A DNA stretch of 64,000 nucleotides from an uncultured Desulfatiglans sp. GTDB taxonomy: Bacteria > Desulfobacterota > DSM-4660 > Desulfatiglandales > Desulfatiglandaceae. Position numbers and translations under genes: made by a program. Under the pieces are notes generated by a model. That model did not search any database and was not told where the DNA came from. It saw only the letters and a program-made list of their open reading frames with translations. The stretch is taken from the NCBI GenBank assembly GCA_900498135.1, contig LR026961.1:1242520-1306519 (forward strand), given 5' to 3'. This document shows, piece after piece, positions 9,183 through 17,705 of this stretch (positions are counted from its first letter, which is position 1; each line of letters begins with the position of its first letter).

Positions 9183-10373
9183 TCAACCCAGCGCTCCGCT
9201 CTTCAACTGTTCGATCATTTGCGGAACGACATCCCGCAGATCGCCGACGATCCCCCAGTCCGCCACCTGGAATATAGGCGCACGCGGATCTTTGTTGACA
9301 GCGACGATGTAGCGCGCATTCATCATGCCGGCCCGGTGCTGTATCGCCCCTGAAATCCCGCAGGCGATGTAGAGCTCGGGTCTCACGGACTGCCCCGTCT
9401 GTCCAACCTGGCGATCGGCGCCAATCCACCCCTCCTCGACCGCCACGCGGGTCCCCGCTGTCACCCCCCCCAGCAGACCCGCCAACTCTTCGAGCACCTC
9501 GAATCCCGCCCGATCACCGACCCCTCGTCCACCGGCGACAATCACCCGGGCCTGCGACAGATCGACGCGTTGCCGCTCCTCCTTGACCACCTCCAGCACG
9601 ACCGTTCCAGCCTCATTCTCCGAAAGCTCCACCGGAAAGGGGATCATCTCCCCCTGGTTCTCCGGAATTTCGCGGGCCTCCATCACGCCAGGTCTCACAG
9701 TCGCCATCTGGGGGCGTGAAAACCGATTTGCAATAGTGGCCATGACGTTTCCCCCGAAGGCCGGCCGGGTCTGGAGCAGAATCTGCTCCCCGGGATCGAT
9801 CGCGAGCTCGGTGCAGTCGGCCGTCAACCCGATGCCCACCCGCCGGGAAACCCGGGGCGCAAGATCCCGGCCCACATGGGTCGCCCCCATCAGGAGAACA
9901 TTCGGCTTGTGCTTTTCGATGAGGTTTTCGATGACATCCGTGTAAGGCAGACTGCGGTAATCCCTCAGGACAGGGTCCTCTCCCAGAAAGACCTTTTCCG
10001 CGCCATGCCGCACGAGCGTTTCGGCGAGAGCGCCGACCCCGTCGCCCAGAAGCAGGGCCGCCACCTCCTGGCCGAGTGCCTCGGCAAGCTCGCGGGCCTT
10101 GCCCAAAAGCTCCAGGGACACGGGGTGCAGCACCCCGCCCCGCTGCTCGGCAAAGACCCACACGCCCGATCGATCGCTGAAATCCGGTATCTCCCGAGGT
10201 CGGATGTCGCTCTTGACAGCCTCCAGTTTGCATACCGCCAAACAGGCGCCGCAGCCCGTACAGCGCTCGAGGATACGGGCCTTGCCGTCTTCCAGTTCGA
10301 TCGCCCCGTAAGGGCATGCCTGGATACAGCGCTTGCAGCCGTTGCACAACTCTCTTTCGATCCAAACCGTCAT
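9183..10373 (-). CDS. etfA: Electron transfer flavoprotein alpha subunit with N-terminal 2x[4Fe-4S] ferredoxin domain
   Basis: This 396-aa protein begins with two ferredoxin motifs (CNGCKRCIQACP and CTGCGACLAVCK, residues about 10-50), followed by an EtfA body ending in the FAD-binding region RPELYIACGISGAIQHRAGM and VNKDPRAPIF. The start at 10373 has GGGGA about 8 bases upstream; a GTG 18 bases earlier would lie over that site. Ferredoxin-fused EtfA occurs in anaerobes and lets electrons from acyl-CoA oxidation reach iron-sulfur membrane carriers. It lies 49 bases after etfB and upstream of the dehydrogenase gene. Confidence 0.95.
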   Translation of the reverse strand: MTVWIERELCNGCKRCIQACPYGAIELEDGKARILERCTGCGACLAVCKLEAVKSDIRPREIPDFSDRSGVWVFAEQRGGVLHPVSLELLGKARELAEALGQEVAALLLGDGVGALAETLVRHGAEKVFLGEDPVLRDYRSLPYTDVIENLIEKHKPNVLLMGATHVGRDLAPRVSRRVGIGLTADCTELAIDPGEQILLQTRPAFGGNVMATIANRFSRPQMATVRPGVMEAREIPENQGEMIPFPVELSENEAGTVVLEVVKEERQRVDLSQARVIVAGGRGVGDRAGFEVLEELAGLLGGVTAGTRVAVEEGWIGADRQVGQTGQSVRPELYIACGISGAIQHRAGMMNARYIVAVNKDPRAPIFQVADWGIVGDLRDVVPQMIEQLKSGALG

Positions 10374-10422
10374 GGACGCTTCCCCTTTCACATGGACATG
10401 GGAGACCGGGCTCGGGACGTTT

Positions 10423-11214
10423 CTAAATCACCCTGATTTCCTTCAGCCTGTCGAGCAGCCCACTCACGACCGTCCGGGTGTCACCTTGGAGGATTTCGCT
10501 CCGCCTTTGAAATTTGGGCGCGAAGGTCTTGACGACGTGCGTCAGAGACCCTTCGAGACCCACCTCCGCGGTCTTGAGGCCGAGATCGGCAACGTTCCAG
10601 ACCTTGATCGGGGCCTTTTCCCTGCAGGCATCGATCAATCGGCCCACATGCGGATACCTTGGAACGTTCAGCTCACCGATGACGGTCAGAAGCGCCGGCA
10701 TGCTGCAGCGGATCCGCTCGAAACCGTCCTCGAGCCGTCGCCGGACGACGACGGCATCCGCCTCGACGCTCTCGATCCCGCTGACATAACTCACATGAGG
10801 GATCCGCAGGTATTCCGCCACCTGCGGCCCGATCTGGGCCGTGTCCCCGTCGATCGCCTGACGGCCGCAAATCACCAGATCATATTCCCCGATCACCTCG
10901 ACGGCCCGGCCCAGAGTCGTCGAGGTCGCCCAGGTATCGGCGCCTGCAAAGGCGCGGTCGGACAGCAGGATGCCTTCGTCGACCCCCATCCCGATGGCCT
11001 CCGAGAGGACATCCACGGCCTGGGGCGGTCCCATCGAAACGGCGGTGACCCGGGCCTGCAGCATTTCCTTCAACCCTACCGCCGCCTCGACCGCATGACG
11101 GTCGTCAGGATTCATGATGCTCTCGATGCCCTCCCGGATCAGGTTCCCGGTCTTGGGATCGAGCTGTACCTCCGTCGTATCCGGGACCTGCTTGACCAGC
11201 ACGATGATCTTCAT
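10423..11214 (-). CDS. etfB: Electron transfer flavoprotein beta subunit
   Basis: This 263-aa EtfB starts MKIIVLVKQVPDT, the family's classic N-terminus. The ATG at 11214 is chosen because AGGAG lies 8 bases upstream, although the frame is open for 14 more codons. The AMP-binding signature DLVICGRQAIDGDTAQIGP and the VPRYPHVGR loop that docks onto the dehydrogenase are present. It forms the ETF heterodimer with the following etfA and accepts electrons from the acyl-CoA dehydrogenase. Confidence 0.95.
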   Translation of the reverse strand: MKIIVLVKQVPDTTEVQLDPKTGNLIREGIESIMNPDDRHAVEAAVGLKEMLQARVTAVSMGPPQAVDVLSEAIGMGVDEGILLSDRAFAGADTWATSTTLGRAVEVIGEYDLVICGRQAIDGDTAQIGPQVAEYLRIPHVSYVSGIESVEADAVVVRRRLEDGFERIRCSMPALLTVIGELNVPRYPHVGRLIDACREKAPIKVWNVADLGLKTAEVGLEGSLTHVVKTFAPKFQRRSEILQGDTRTVVSGLLDRLKEIRVI

Positions 11215-11295
11215 GCACGACACTCCTGTCAGGGTCATGGGTTTCCCCGATTTCAAACCGGAGACGGGTTTTCCCAGCAGCCGACGCCTCGCCGC

Positions 11296-12486
11296 TTAGA
11301 TGATTTTTTTCTCGGACAGCGCCTTGAGCGTCTCCCGGCCGAGATTCAGAAACCCGCCATAGACTTCTTCGTTGTGCTCACCAAAACGCGGGGGAAAGGT
11401 CATCCGCCGTCCACTTTCTTTCAGAAACGGCGTCATCCAGGGAGGCGGCGCGAGTGTGATCTCCCTGCCTGTGCGCGGATCCTGCGCGGAAAGCAGGACA
11501 CGTTGGACCAGAGGATCTTCGATCACCTCTGGAATGGACTGAATCTTTCCGACAGGGACGGTGATGGACTTGAAAACCGCGATCAGTTCATCGGCCGAGT
11601 ATCGGCGGGTGACAGCCTGTATGGCCTGGTTGAGCCTTTCGACATCGCTGATCCGGCCTGCGTTCTTGGCGTATTCGGGTTTGTCGAGTTCCTTGAACAT
11701 CTCGAGGGTGACAATAGAGCGCCACTGACGATCATTGCCAACAGCCAGATAGATGTAACCGTCGCTGGTGGGGTAAACGGATACCGGAGCGAAGAATTCA
11801 TGGGTGTTTCCCCGGCGCTGGATGGTCTTGCCGAAGCTCCGGGTCAACGTAATGGGAACGGACAGCCAAGAAACCGAGGACTCGAACATGGACACGTGAA
11901 GACAGGCGCCCTCTCCGGTCGCCTGCCGCTGGTAGAGGGCCTTCATCAGGAGCCCGTAGGAATGCTCGCTCGTACCCAGATCCGGCAGCGGAATTCCCAG
12001 GACCTGCGGGTCACCGCCCTTTTCGCCCGTCAGGGCCATCAGCCCCGAGCTGGCCTGAAGGATGGGATCGTACGCCGCCTCGTCGCATTCCGGGCCGAAG
12101 CCGCTGACCCCCAGCCAGATGATGTCCGGCTTGACGGCCTTCATGCTCTCGTAGTCGATGCCGAGCTTCCGGTAATTGCGCGGCAGTTGATTGGTGGCGA
12201 AGATATCCACCTTCATCTCCCGGACGAGCCGCCTGAAAATCTCCTGCCCCTCAGGCGCCGACAGGTCCAGTGTCAAGGCCTTTTTGCCCGCATTGATGCA
12301 CAAGAAGTAGCTGTTCATCCGTTCTTCACCGAGGACATCGTCCCCGATGAGACGGTTGGGATCCCCGTATACCGGGTGTTCGAGGCGGATGACCCGCATC
12401 CCGTCCTGCGCCAGGCGGTAGGTGAGATAAGGCAGCACCGTCGCCTGTTCCAGGGATAGAACCGTCAACTCCTTGAATAGGTCCAT
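11296..12486 (-). CDS. Class III (CaiB/BaiF) CoA transferase
   Basis: This 396-aa protein moves CoA between carboxylic acids through an aspartyl-CoA thioester. The likely nucleophile is the Asp in GIPLPDLGTSEH (around residue 167), preceded by YDPILQASSGLMALTG, the family pattern. GCGAGGA precedes the ATG at 12486. It is the first gene after the promoter at 12629-12657 and may activate the imported acid or recycle CoA from an intermediate. The donor and acceptor acids cannot be deduced. Confidence 0.92.
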   Translation of the reverse strand: MDLFKELTVLSLEQATVLPYLTYRLAQDGMRVIRLEHPVYGDPNRLIGDDVLGEERMNSYFLCINAGKKALTLDLSAPEGQEIFRRLVREMKVDIFATNQLPRNYRKLGIDYESMKAVKPDIIWLGVSGFGPECDEAAYDPILQASSGLMALTGEKGGDPQVLGIPLPDLGTSEHSYGLLMKALYQRQATGEGACLHVSMFESSVSWLSVPITLTRSFGKTIQRRGNTHEFFAPVSVYPTSDGYIYLAVGNDRQWRSIVTLEMFKELDKPEYAKNAGRISDVERLNQAIQAVTRRYSADELIAVFKSITVPVGKIQSIPEVIEDPLVQRVLLSAQDPRTGREITLAPPPWMTPFLKESGRRMTFPPRFGEHNEEVYGGFLNLGRETLKALSEKKII

Positions 12487-12628
12487 GGAAATCCTCGCTC
12501 AAGGGTTAGAACTTCAAATCGTGCTTATCGACACGGAGCATCCCCGACACGGGACATCGGCGACACGCGATAGGGCTGCTTGGGGCACAGGGCGTCATGC
12601 ACCCACCGAAGATTTGAGCGCTATCGAG

Positions 12629-12657
12629 CGTATACTGTATACAGCCTCCCCTGTCAA
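12629..12657 (-). promoter_or_regulatory. Promoter of the catabolic cluster with operator palindrome in the spacer
   Basis: On the minus strand a perfect -35 TTGACA (12657-12652), a 17-base spacer and a -10 TATACG lie about 145 bases before the CoA transferase gene. The spacer contains CTGTATACAG (12635-12644), a perfect 10-bp palindrome, part of a longer GTATACTGTATAC repeat. GntR/FCD repressors bind short palindromes of this kind, and the cluster encodes such a regulator, so repression by steric blocking is the inference. Confidence 0.7.
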
Positions 12658-12665
12658 GACATTTT

Positions 12666-13772
12666 TCAGGAAGTGCGCCGGCCAGCCCTCTGATAGCGCG
12701 CGACAGCACGTACGTGCTCCGAATAGGTCTTCGAAAAATGATGGGTTCCGTCATTCCTGGAGACGAAATAGAGAAAGGAGGTTTGGGCTGGATACAGCAC
12801 CGCCCGGATGGAAGCACCGCCCGGATTGGCTATCGGCCCCGGAGGAAGACCGGGAATGACATAGGTATTGAAGGCATGGGGCTCTCCGAGGTGAGCCCGG
12901 GTGAGGTTTCCGTCGAAGTCCTTCAAGCCGTAGATGACCGTGGGGTCGCTTTCGAGACGCATGTTTCTTTCGAGCCGGTTCAAGAAAACACCGGCTATCA
13001 GAGGCCGTTCCTGCGCCGCGCCGGTCTCCTTTTCGACGATGGAGGCCAGGGTGACCACCTCGTGAAGAGACAGCCCGCGTGCATCGATCGCCTCCTGCAG
13101 CGGACCGGCGACCTCCTTGAAACGCCCCACCATCCTATCCAGGACCATGCGCGGGGGGGTATCCCGGCTGAAGAGATAGGTATCCGGAAAGAGATAGCCT
13201 TCCAGGGTCTCCCCCTGCAAACCGTATCCACGAATGAGCTCAGGGTCTCGAGCCAGAGCCAGAAATGCGCGCTTTTCGGTGATATCGCGCTCCTGCAGCA
13301 ACCCGGCGATCTGATCCACGGTGTACCCTTCCGGGATCGTCACGGAATGCTGAATGACGGAGCCCTGGACGAAGGCCTCCAAGATGCGGGCCGGCGACCA
13401 GCTGCGGCTCAGAAGATACTCCCCCGCCCGGATCCTCCCCCCGTATCCTTTCACCGACGCCCAGACCCGCACCGGTAAGGCGCGGCGGAGCAGCCCTTCT
13501 GTCTCCAGGTCCCTGACCACAGCAGTCAGTCCAGACCCCGGCCTGATGACATAGACTTCCGCGGCTCCCCCCTCATCCATCGGTGTGTAGACGTAGTGGT
13601 TAAGGCAGACACAAGCCGCGACGGCAATCCCCGCAAGCACCATGAGCGCCAGGACGAGGCAGAGCCTCAAGCGCCGCTGGAAGGCCCCTTCCGAGCGTTG
13701 AGCGGCATCGTGGTCAGGCACGGTAACCGGCGGTTCTTCTTTGTTCGAGATGTTTGTTTCTTCGGGAGCCAC
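12666..13772 (-). CDS. mltG: Endolytic murein transglycosylase MltG (YceG)
   Basis: This 368-aa protein cleaves nascent peptidoglycan glycan strands. It has a cytoplasmic N-terminal tail, one membrane helix (about residues 35-57), a LysM-like segment and the YceG domain. Diagnostic motifs are TIPEGYTVDQIA, LEGYLFPDTYLF and LASIVEKETG, whose Glu is the catalytic residue, then YVIPGLPPGPIANPG near the C-terminus. Length matches the family (about 340). The gene ends 37 bases before the divergently used catabolic promoter region and follows a small membrane protein gene. Confidence 0.95.
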   Translation of the reverse strand: MAPEETNISNKEEPPVTVPDHDAAQRSEGAFQRRLRLCLVLALMVLAGIAVAACVCLNHYVYTPMDEGGAAEVYVIRPGSGLTAVVRDLETEGLLRRALPVRVWASVKGYGGRIRAGEYLLSRSWSPARILEAFVQGSVIQHSVTIPEGYTVDQIAGLLQERDITEKRAFLALARDPELIRGYGLQGETLEGYLFPDTYLFSRDTPPRMVLDRMVGRFKEVAGPLQEAIDARGLSLHEVVTLASIVEKETGAAQERPLIAGVFLNRLERNMRLESDPTVIYGLKDFDGNLTRAHLGEPHAFNTYVIPGLPPGPIANPGGASIRAVLYPAQTSFLYFVSRNDGTHHFSKTYSEHVRAVARYQRAGRRTS

Positions 13773-13820
13773 ATTATCTCCATCTCCGGGGAAAACCTCC
13801 CGGCGGCCTACGCCTTTCCA

Positions 13821-14240
13821 TCAAAGGCGACGCGTCTGCCCGCTCGCCAAGGCGAACCAGAAGCCGGCGGCGATCCCCCAGACCGCATTGTAGACCAGTA
13901 CGAAGGCCGGGGTCAGCCACCCCATTCCTGTCCCGAAAAGCCCCTTCCCGGCCGAAGGCAGCAACCACAGAAGCATAAAGGCGGATGGCGCCAGACTCGC
14001 GATCAGCCCCCGCAGCAGATGGGACCTGGAGGCAATCGGCAAGAGCAGCAGCCCTCCCCACAACCCTCCCCAGACGATCCGCGGGTAGAGCCAAGCCAGG
14101 GTGAAATCCGGGGCCAGTTGGACGCCGAGCCGGGCGGGGAGACCCGCATCTCCCAAAAACCAGACCACGATGCTGTTCACCAGGCCCCCGAGGCATCCGG
14201 CGCCGAATGCCAGGCTCAGCCGCCCTGCAAATGTGCTCAT
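13821..14240 (-). CDS. Small integral membrane protein of unknown function
   Basis: This 139-aa protein has about four hydrophobic helices (GAGCLGGLVNSIVVWFLG, IVWGGLWGGLLLLPIA, LIASLAPSAFMLLWLL, LTPAFVLVYNAVWGIAAGFW). The start at 14240 is chosen because GGAGGAG lies 6 bases upstream; an ATG 15 bases earlier would be on that site. It precedes mltG by 48 bases in the same direction, so the two may be cotranscribed. I do not recognise a named family. Confidence 0.75.
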   Translation of the reverse strand: MSTFAGRLSLAFGAGCLGGLVNSIVVWFLGDAGLPARLGVQLAPDFTLAWLYPRIVWGGLWGGLLLLPIASRSHLLRGLIASLAPSAFMLLWLLPSAGKGLFGTGMGWLTPAFVLVYNAVWGIAAGFWFALASGQTRRL

Positions 14241-14833
14241 GATCTGCTCCTCCATTTCGATGCCGGCACCTTCACGGCGGGCCGATCGCGCCGGCCGTGC
14301 CGCGCAAGTCGGTTTGCTGAAAAATCACACCGGGCGGCACTCCCGGAAAGAGAGCCGAAGGCCCGAAGCGGTCCGACACCCCTTGCCCCGGCAACCCGGA
14401 AGATGCACCTCCGGCCGTTTCAAGAAGCGGGTTATCCCGAGACGAACAAAATGTCTCCCCTCAAGAGAACCTCTGCCATCGCAATTGAAGATATCCCTGG
14501 CCGCCCCGCCCTGCCGTCGCAAAAGCATCTCCGGAGGGGCACGGAGGTCCATCCGCGGCGCGCGTGATCGGGCGGATCGGAGTCCTGCCGCGTACACAGA
14601 GACGTATTGACAAAACCATATTTTGCTGGTTTTGTAAATGCAGTTCGGAGAAAGTTTGCATCCATCGGACAGCTGACCCGAAATGGGGCATTCTCCGATG
14701 TTTCCGGTGATTTCGCTTCCACATCCTTGTCAGGCGGCCCCGTCCATAGGACGATAGGCCGCAGCGAGGCGAGATTTTTCGCCGGGATCTTCCCAGAATC
14801 CTCTTTCGGACCATCCTCGAAGGGAAACAGTCT
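14241..14833. other. Intergenic region between divergent genes
   Basis: No supported gene lies here. An inverted repeat with 8-bp arms ACAAAACC (14610-14617) and GGTTTTGT (14628-14635) overlaps a plus-strand TTGACA at 14607-14612. No good -10 follows at standard spacing, so an operator or promoter for the alpha/beta hydrolase gene is possible but weak. The ORFs in the rest of the interval look like chance GC-rich frames. Confidence 0.4.
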
Positions 14834-15658
14834 ATGTCATGGTTTGAGTTGGAAAGCCGCAGGATTTACTACGAGATTCACGGAAAAGGTGAACCGCTGG
14901 TCCTGCTTCACCACGGTTTCGGATGCAGCAAAATGTGGCAGGACCTTTATCCGGCGTTTGCAGAAAAGGGCTACCGGGTCATCCTGTACGACCGCCGGGG
15001 TTATGGCCGCTCGGACGAAGGCCGGGGTTTTCCTGATTTTTTCGTCAGCGACCGGTTCAGGCCCGAGAACAGGGAGGACCTGGCCGCTCTGATGGGGGGC
15101 CTCGGGATCACGGGATTCCACCTGATCGGCCAGTGCGAAGGCGGTGTCGTAGCGGTGGATTACGCCGCCCGGTACCCGGTCCATGTGAAAAGCGTCGTGA
15201 TCTCGAGCACGCAGTGTTTCAGCCCCAAACCCATGCCCGAGTGGAACGTCGAAAAATTCACCAAGTCCTTCAAGGAATCGCCGCCCGAGATGCAGGCGAA
15301 ATTCAAGGATTGGCATGGACCGGACCGTGCCGAACACCTCTATGAAATGTTCCGCACGAACGGCGGGGCCTATGGCACCGGGATGTTCGATCTGCGCGGG
15401 ATCCTTCCGCGGGTTGTCTGCCCGGCGCTCGTGCTCTACCCGGACAGGAGCGCGCTTTTCGACGTAGAGCAGGGGGTCGCGTTCTACCGGCATCTCCCCC
15501 GCGGCGAACTCGCGGTCCTGCCCTACTGCGGGCACAACACCTATGAATACAAGCCTGAAGAATACACCCGCATCTCGTTGGACTTCCTCCAGCGGGCGGT
15601 CTCCCGAAGATACCAGGAAAAGGACCCGGGCATCTCGGCGACCTGTTGTGCCACGTGA
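14834..15658 (+). CDS. Alpha/beta-hydrolase with a Cys nucleophile position
   Basis: This 274-aa protein has the alpha/beta-hydrolase fold: the oxyanion strand LVLLHHGFG, the DRRGYGRSD turn, and a nucleophile elbow that reads LIGQCEGG, putting Cys101 where most relatives have Ser. Candidate acid and base are Asp204 (LYPDRSAL) and His234 (YCGHNTYE). GAAGGGAAACAG precedes the ATG. Cys in this position is known in dienelactone hydrolase, so activity is possible, but the substrate is unknown. Its stop codon lies inside a parS-like 16-mer. Confidence 0.85.
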   Translation: MSWFELESRRIYYEIHGKGEPLVLLHHGFGCSKMWQDLYPAFAEKGYRVILYDRRGYGRSDEGRGFPDFFVSDRFRPENREDLAALMGGLGITGFHLIGQCEGGVVAVDYAARYPVHVKSVVISSTQCFSPKPMPEWNVEKFTKSFKESPPEMQAKFKDWHGPDRAEHLYEMFRTNGGAYGTGMFDLRGILPRVVCPALVLYPDRSALFDVEQGVAFYRHLPRGELAVLPYCGHNTYEYKPEEYTRISLDFLQRAVSRRYQEKDPGISATCCAT

Positions 15659-15662
15659 AACA
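15647..15662. other. parS-like 16-mer, copy 1
   Basis: TGTGCCACGTGAAACA matches the classic parS site TGTTTCACGTGAAACA at 14 of 16 positions, with a perfect right half and CACGTG core. It overlaps the last codons and TGA stop of the hydrolase gene. The identical 16-mer occurs again at 35471-35486. ParB binding is inference. Confidence 0.45.
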
Positions 15663-15808
15663 CAGCGAACTTCCGCCCGCACGGCTGGAAACGACCTCCT
15701 CAGACCTGCGCCTGGCCGGAGCGTGAGGGGCGGGTCCGGCAGTGCGATCGACGACCCTCCTCCGCCCACGCCTGAACGACCGGCCTCATCTACGAAGGGA
15801 AATCCGCC

Positions 15809-16918
15809 ATGATCATCGGTGTGCCGAAAGAAGTGAAAGACAAAGAATACCGGGTGGCTATGACTCCCGGAGGCGCATGGCAACTCACCGCGGCCGGCCA
15901 TGAAGTCAGGATTCAAGCCGGGGCAGGCGAAGAAAGCGGCTTCAATGATGACCTGTATCGCGGTGCCGGCGCAAAGGTCCTTCCCTCCCCGGAATCCGTC
16001 TGGGAAGCGGAGATGGTCGTCAAAGTCAAGGAACCCCAGCCCGCCGAATACCGATATCTGAGGCCGGGACTGACCCTTTTCACCTTTCTCCACCTGGCGG
16101 CCGAACCCGACCTGACCCTGGAACTGCAGCGCGGCTCCGTCACGGCGATCGCCTACGAAACCGTCGAGGAGGCCGACGGCTCCCTCCCGCTGCTCATCCC
16201 GATGAGCGAAGTGGCCGGCCGCATGGCGGCGCAGGTGGGATCCCGATATCTGGAAAAGACCTGCGGCGGCCGCGGCAAACTCCTCGGCGGCGTCCCCGGG
16301 GTGCGGCCCGCCGATGTGACGATCATCGGAGCAGGGGTCGTGGGGAGCAACGCGGCTCAGATGGCCCTCGGAATGGGCGCGAACGTGATCCTCCTCGACA
16401 TCGACACGGGGCGGCTGCGGCACCTCGAACAGATCCTCCACGGCCGGTTCACCACCCTCAGCGCAAACGCCTTGAACATCGCTGAGGCCGTTTCCCGCGC
16501 GGACCTCCTGATCGGCGCCGTCCTGATCAAAGGCGCTCGGGCGCCCCGTCTCGTCACCCGACAGATGATCGGCACCATGAAGCCGGGAAGCGTCGTCGTG
16601 GACGTATCGGTCGACCAGGGGGGGTGCATCGAGACCACCCGCCCGGCGACCCATTCGGATCCCATCCATGTCGTGGACGGCGTCCTCCATTACGGCGTCA
16701 CCAATATGCCGGGGGCCGTTCCGCGAACCAGCACCTATGCCCTGTCGAACGCCACCCTCCCTTATATCGTGAAGATCGCCTCCCAGGGCGTACTCGAGGC
16801 CGCCCGGTGCACCCCCGCCCTCGCCAGAGGCTTCAACACCTGCGCCGGCAAGCTGACCTACCGGGCCGTATCCGAGGCCCTGGGCTCATCCTGTACGCCG
16901 ATCGAGGACCTGTTATGA
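15809..16918 (+). CDS. ald: Alanine dehydrogenase
   Basis: This 369-aa enzyme catalyses the reversible NAD-dependent deamination of L-alanine to pyruvate and ammonia. It starts MIIGVPKEVKDKEYRVA, the family's hallmark, with the substrate-binding VKVKEP segment (Lys) and the Rossmann loop VTIIGAGVVGSNAAQMALGMGA. The C-terminal THSDPIHVVDGVLHYGVTNMPGAVPRTST is cut into family motifs VDQGGC and NMPGAVPRTST. Length is normal. It converges on trpA, with only 25 bases between stops and no obvious terminator. Confidence 0.96.
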   Translation: MIIGVPKEVKDKEYRVAMTPGGAWQLTAAGHEVRIQAGAGEESGFNDDLYRGAGAKVLPSPESVWEAEMVVKVKEPQPAEYRYLRPGLTLFTFLHLAAEPDLTLELQRGSVTAIAYETVEEADGSLPLLIPMSEVAGRMAAQVGSRYLEKTCGGRGKLLGGVPGVRPADVTIIGAGVVGSNAAQMALGMGANVILLDIDTGRLRHLEQILHGRFTTLSANALNIAEAVSRADLLIGAVLIKGARAPRLVTRQMIGTMKPGSVVVDVSVDQGGCIETTRPATHSDPIHVVDGVLHYGVTNMPGAVPRTSTYALSNATLPYIVKIASQGVLEAARCTPALARGFNTCAGKLTYRAVSEALGSSCTPIEDLL

Positions 16919-16943
16919 CAGCCCGGGGGGCTGAAACACCGGC

Positions 16944-17705
16944 CTAACGGAGCTCTTCGAGAAAGCGGCGGGCGTCCTCCGGGCCGCCCCTTTCCATGCA
17001 TCGCATCAGCTCGCTTCCGACAACGGCGATCTCGGCCCGCCCTCTGAGAAAGCCGATGTCCTCCCGATCCTTCAATCCAAAGCCGACAGCCAGCGGGAGT
17101 CGCGTCGCCTCGCGGCAGCGAGTGAGATAGGCAGCCAGCCCGTTGTCGAAGCAGGTGACGGCTCCGGTCACGCCTTTCCGGGCGACGCAATACACAAACC
17201 CGTCGGCGGCCCCGGCAAGGGTGCGCATCCTCTCAGGGCTCGTGAGCGGCGAAAAGAGGACGATCGGAGACAGGCCCCGCCGCCGTAGCGCTCCGAAACA
17301 GGCCGAGCCTTCCTCCACCGGCAGATCGGGAAGGATGGCCCCTTTGAGCCCCCTCGTGCGGAGCGCCTCCGCAAAGGCCTCCAGCCCATAGCGATAGGGG
17401 ATGTTGTAGTAGGTCATGACCAGAAAGGGGATATCGAACGCCTGGGCCGCCTCTGCAGCGAAATCCAGGCACTGTCCGACCGTGGCACCCCGTTCGAGGG
17501 CCTTCTGGTTCGCCGCCGCGATCACCGGACCATCCGCCAGAGGCTCTGAAAAGGGGATCTGGATCTCCACCATATCGACGCCGGCCGCCACCATCGCCTC
17601 TATCAGACGCAAACCCTCCGGGAAGGAGGGGTACCCCGCAACCAGATGGGCCATGACGAGCAGGTCCTTTTCCTCCAGCCGCTGCCTCAGCAGTCTTTCA
17701 AGCAC
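16944..17705 (-). CDS. trpA: Tryptophan synthase alpha subunit
   Basis: This 253-aa TIM-barrel protein cleaves indole-3-glycerol phosphate to indole and passes it to TrpB. The GTG at 17705 is the preferred start: GGAGG is 6 bases upstream and it overlaps the trpB stop by 8 bases. The catalytic Glu lies in VDMVEIQIPFSEPLADGP and the catalytic Asp in GAILPDLPVEE. The usual MPY/ITAGYP start motif appears as MAHLVAGYP. It is the last gene of trpEGDCFBA. Confidence 0.95.
   Translation of the reverse strand: MLERLLRQRLEEKDLLVMAHLVAGYPSFPEGLRLIEAMVAAGVDMVEIQIPFSEPLADGPVIAAANQKALERGATVGQCLDFAAEAAQAFDIPFLVMTYYNIPYRYGLEAFAEALRTRGLKGAILPDLPVEEGSACFGALRRRGLSPIVLFSPLTSPERMRTLAGAADGFVYCVARKGVTGAVTCFDNGLAAYLTRCREATRLPLAVGFGLKDREDIGFLRGRAEIAVVGSELMRCMERGGPEDARRFLEELR

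Noticed and set aside
10333-12459. 708-codon plus-strand open frame
   Set aside because: It lies antisense to etfA, etfB and the CoA transferase gene, which have clear family motifs and ribosome sites; the plus-strand product has no recognisable domain. It is a GC-rich shadow frame.
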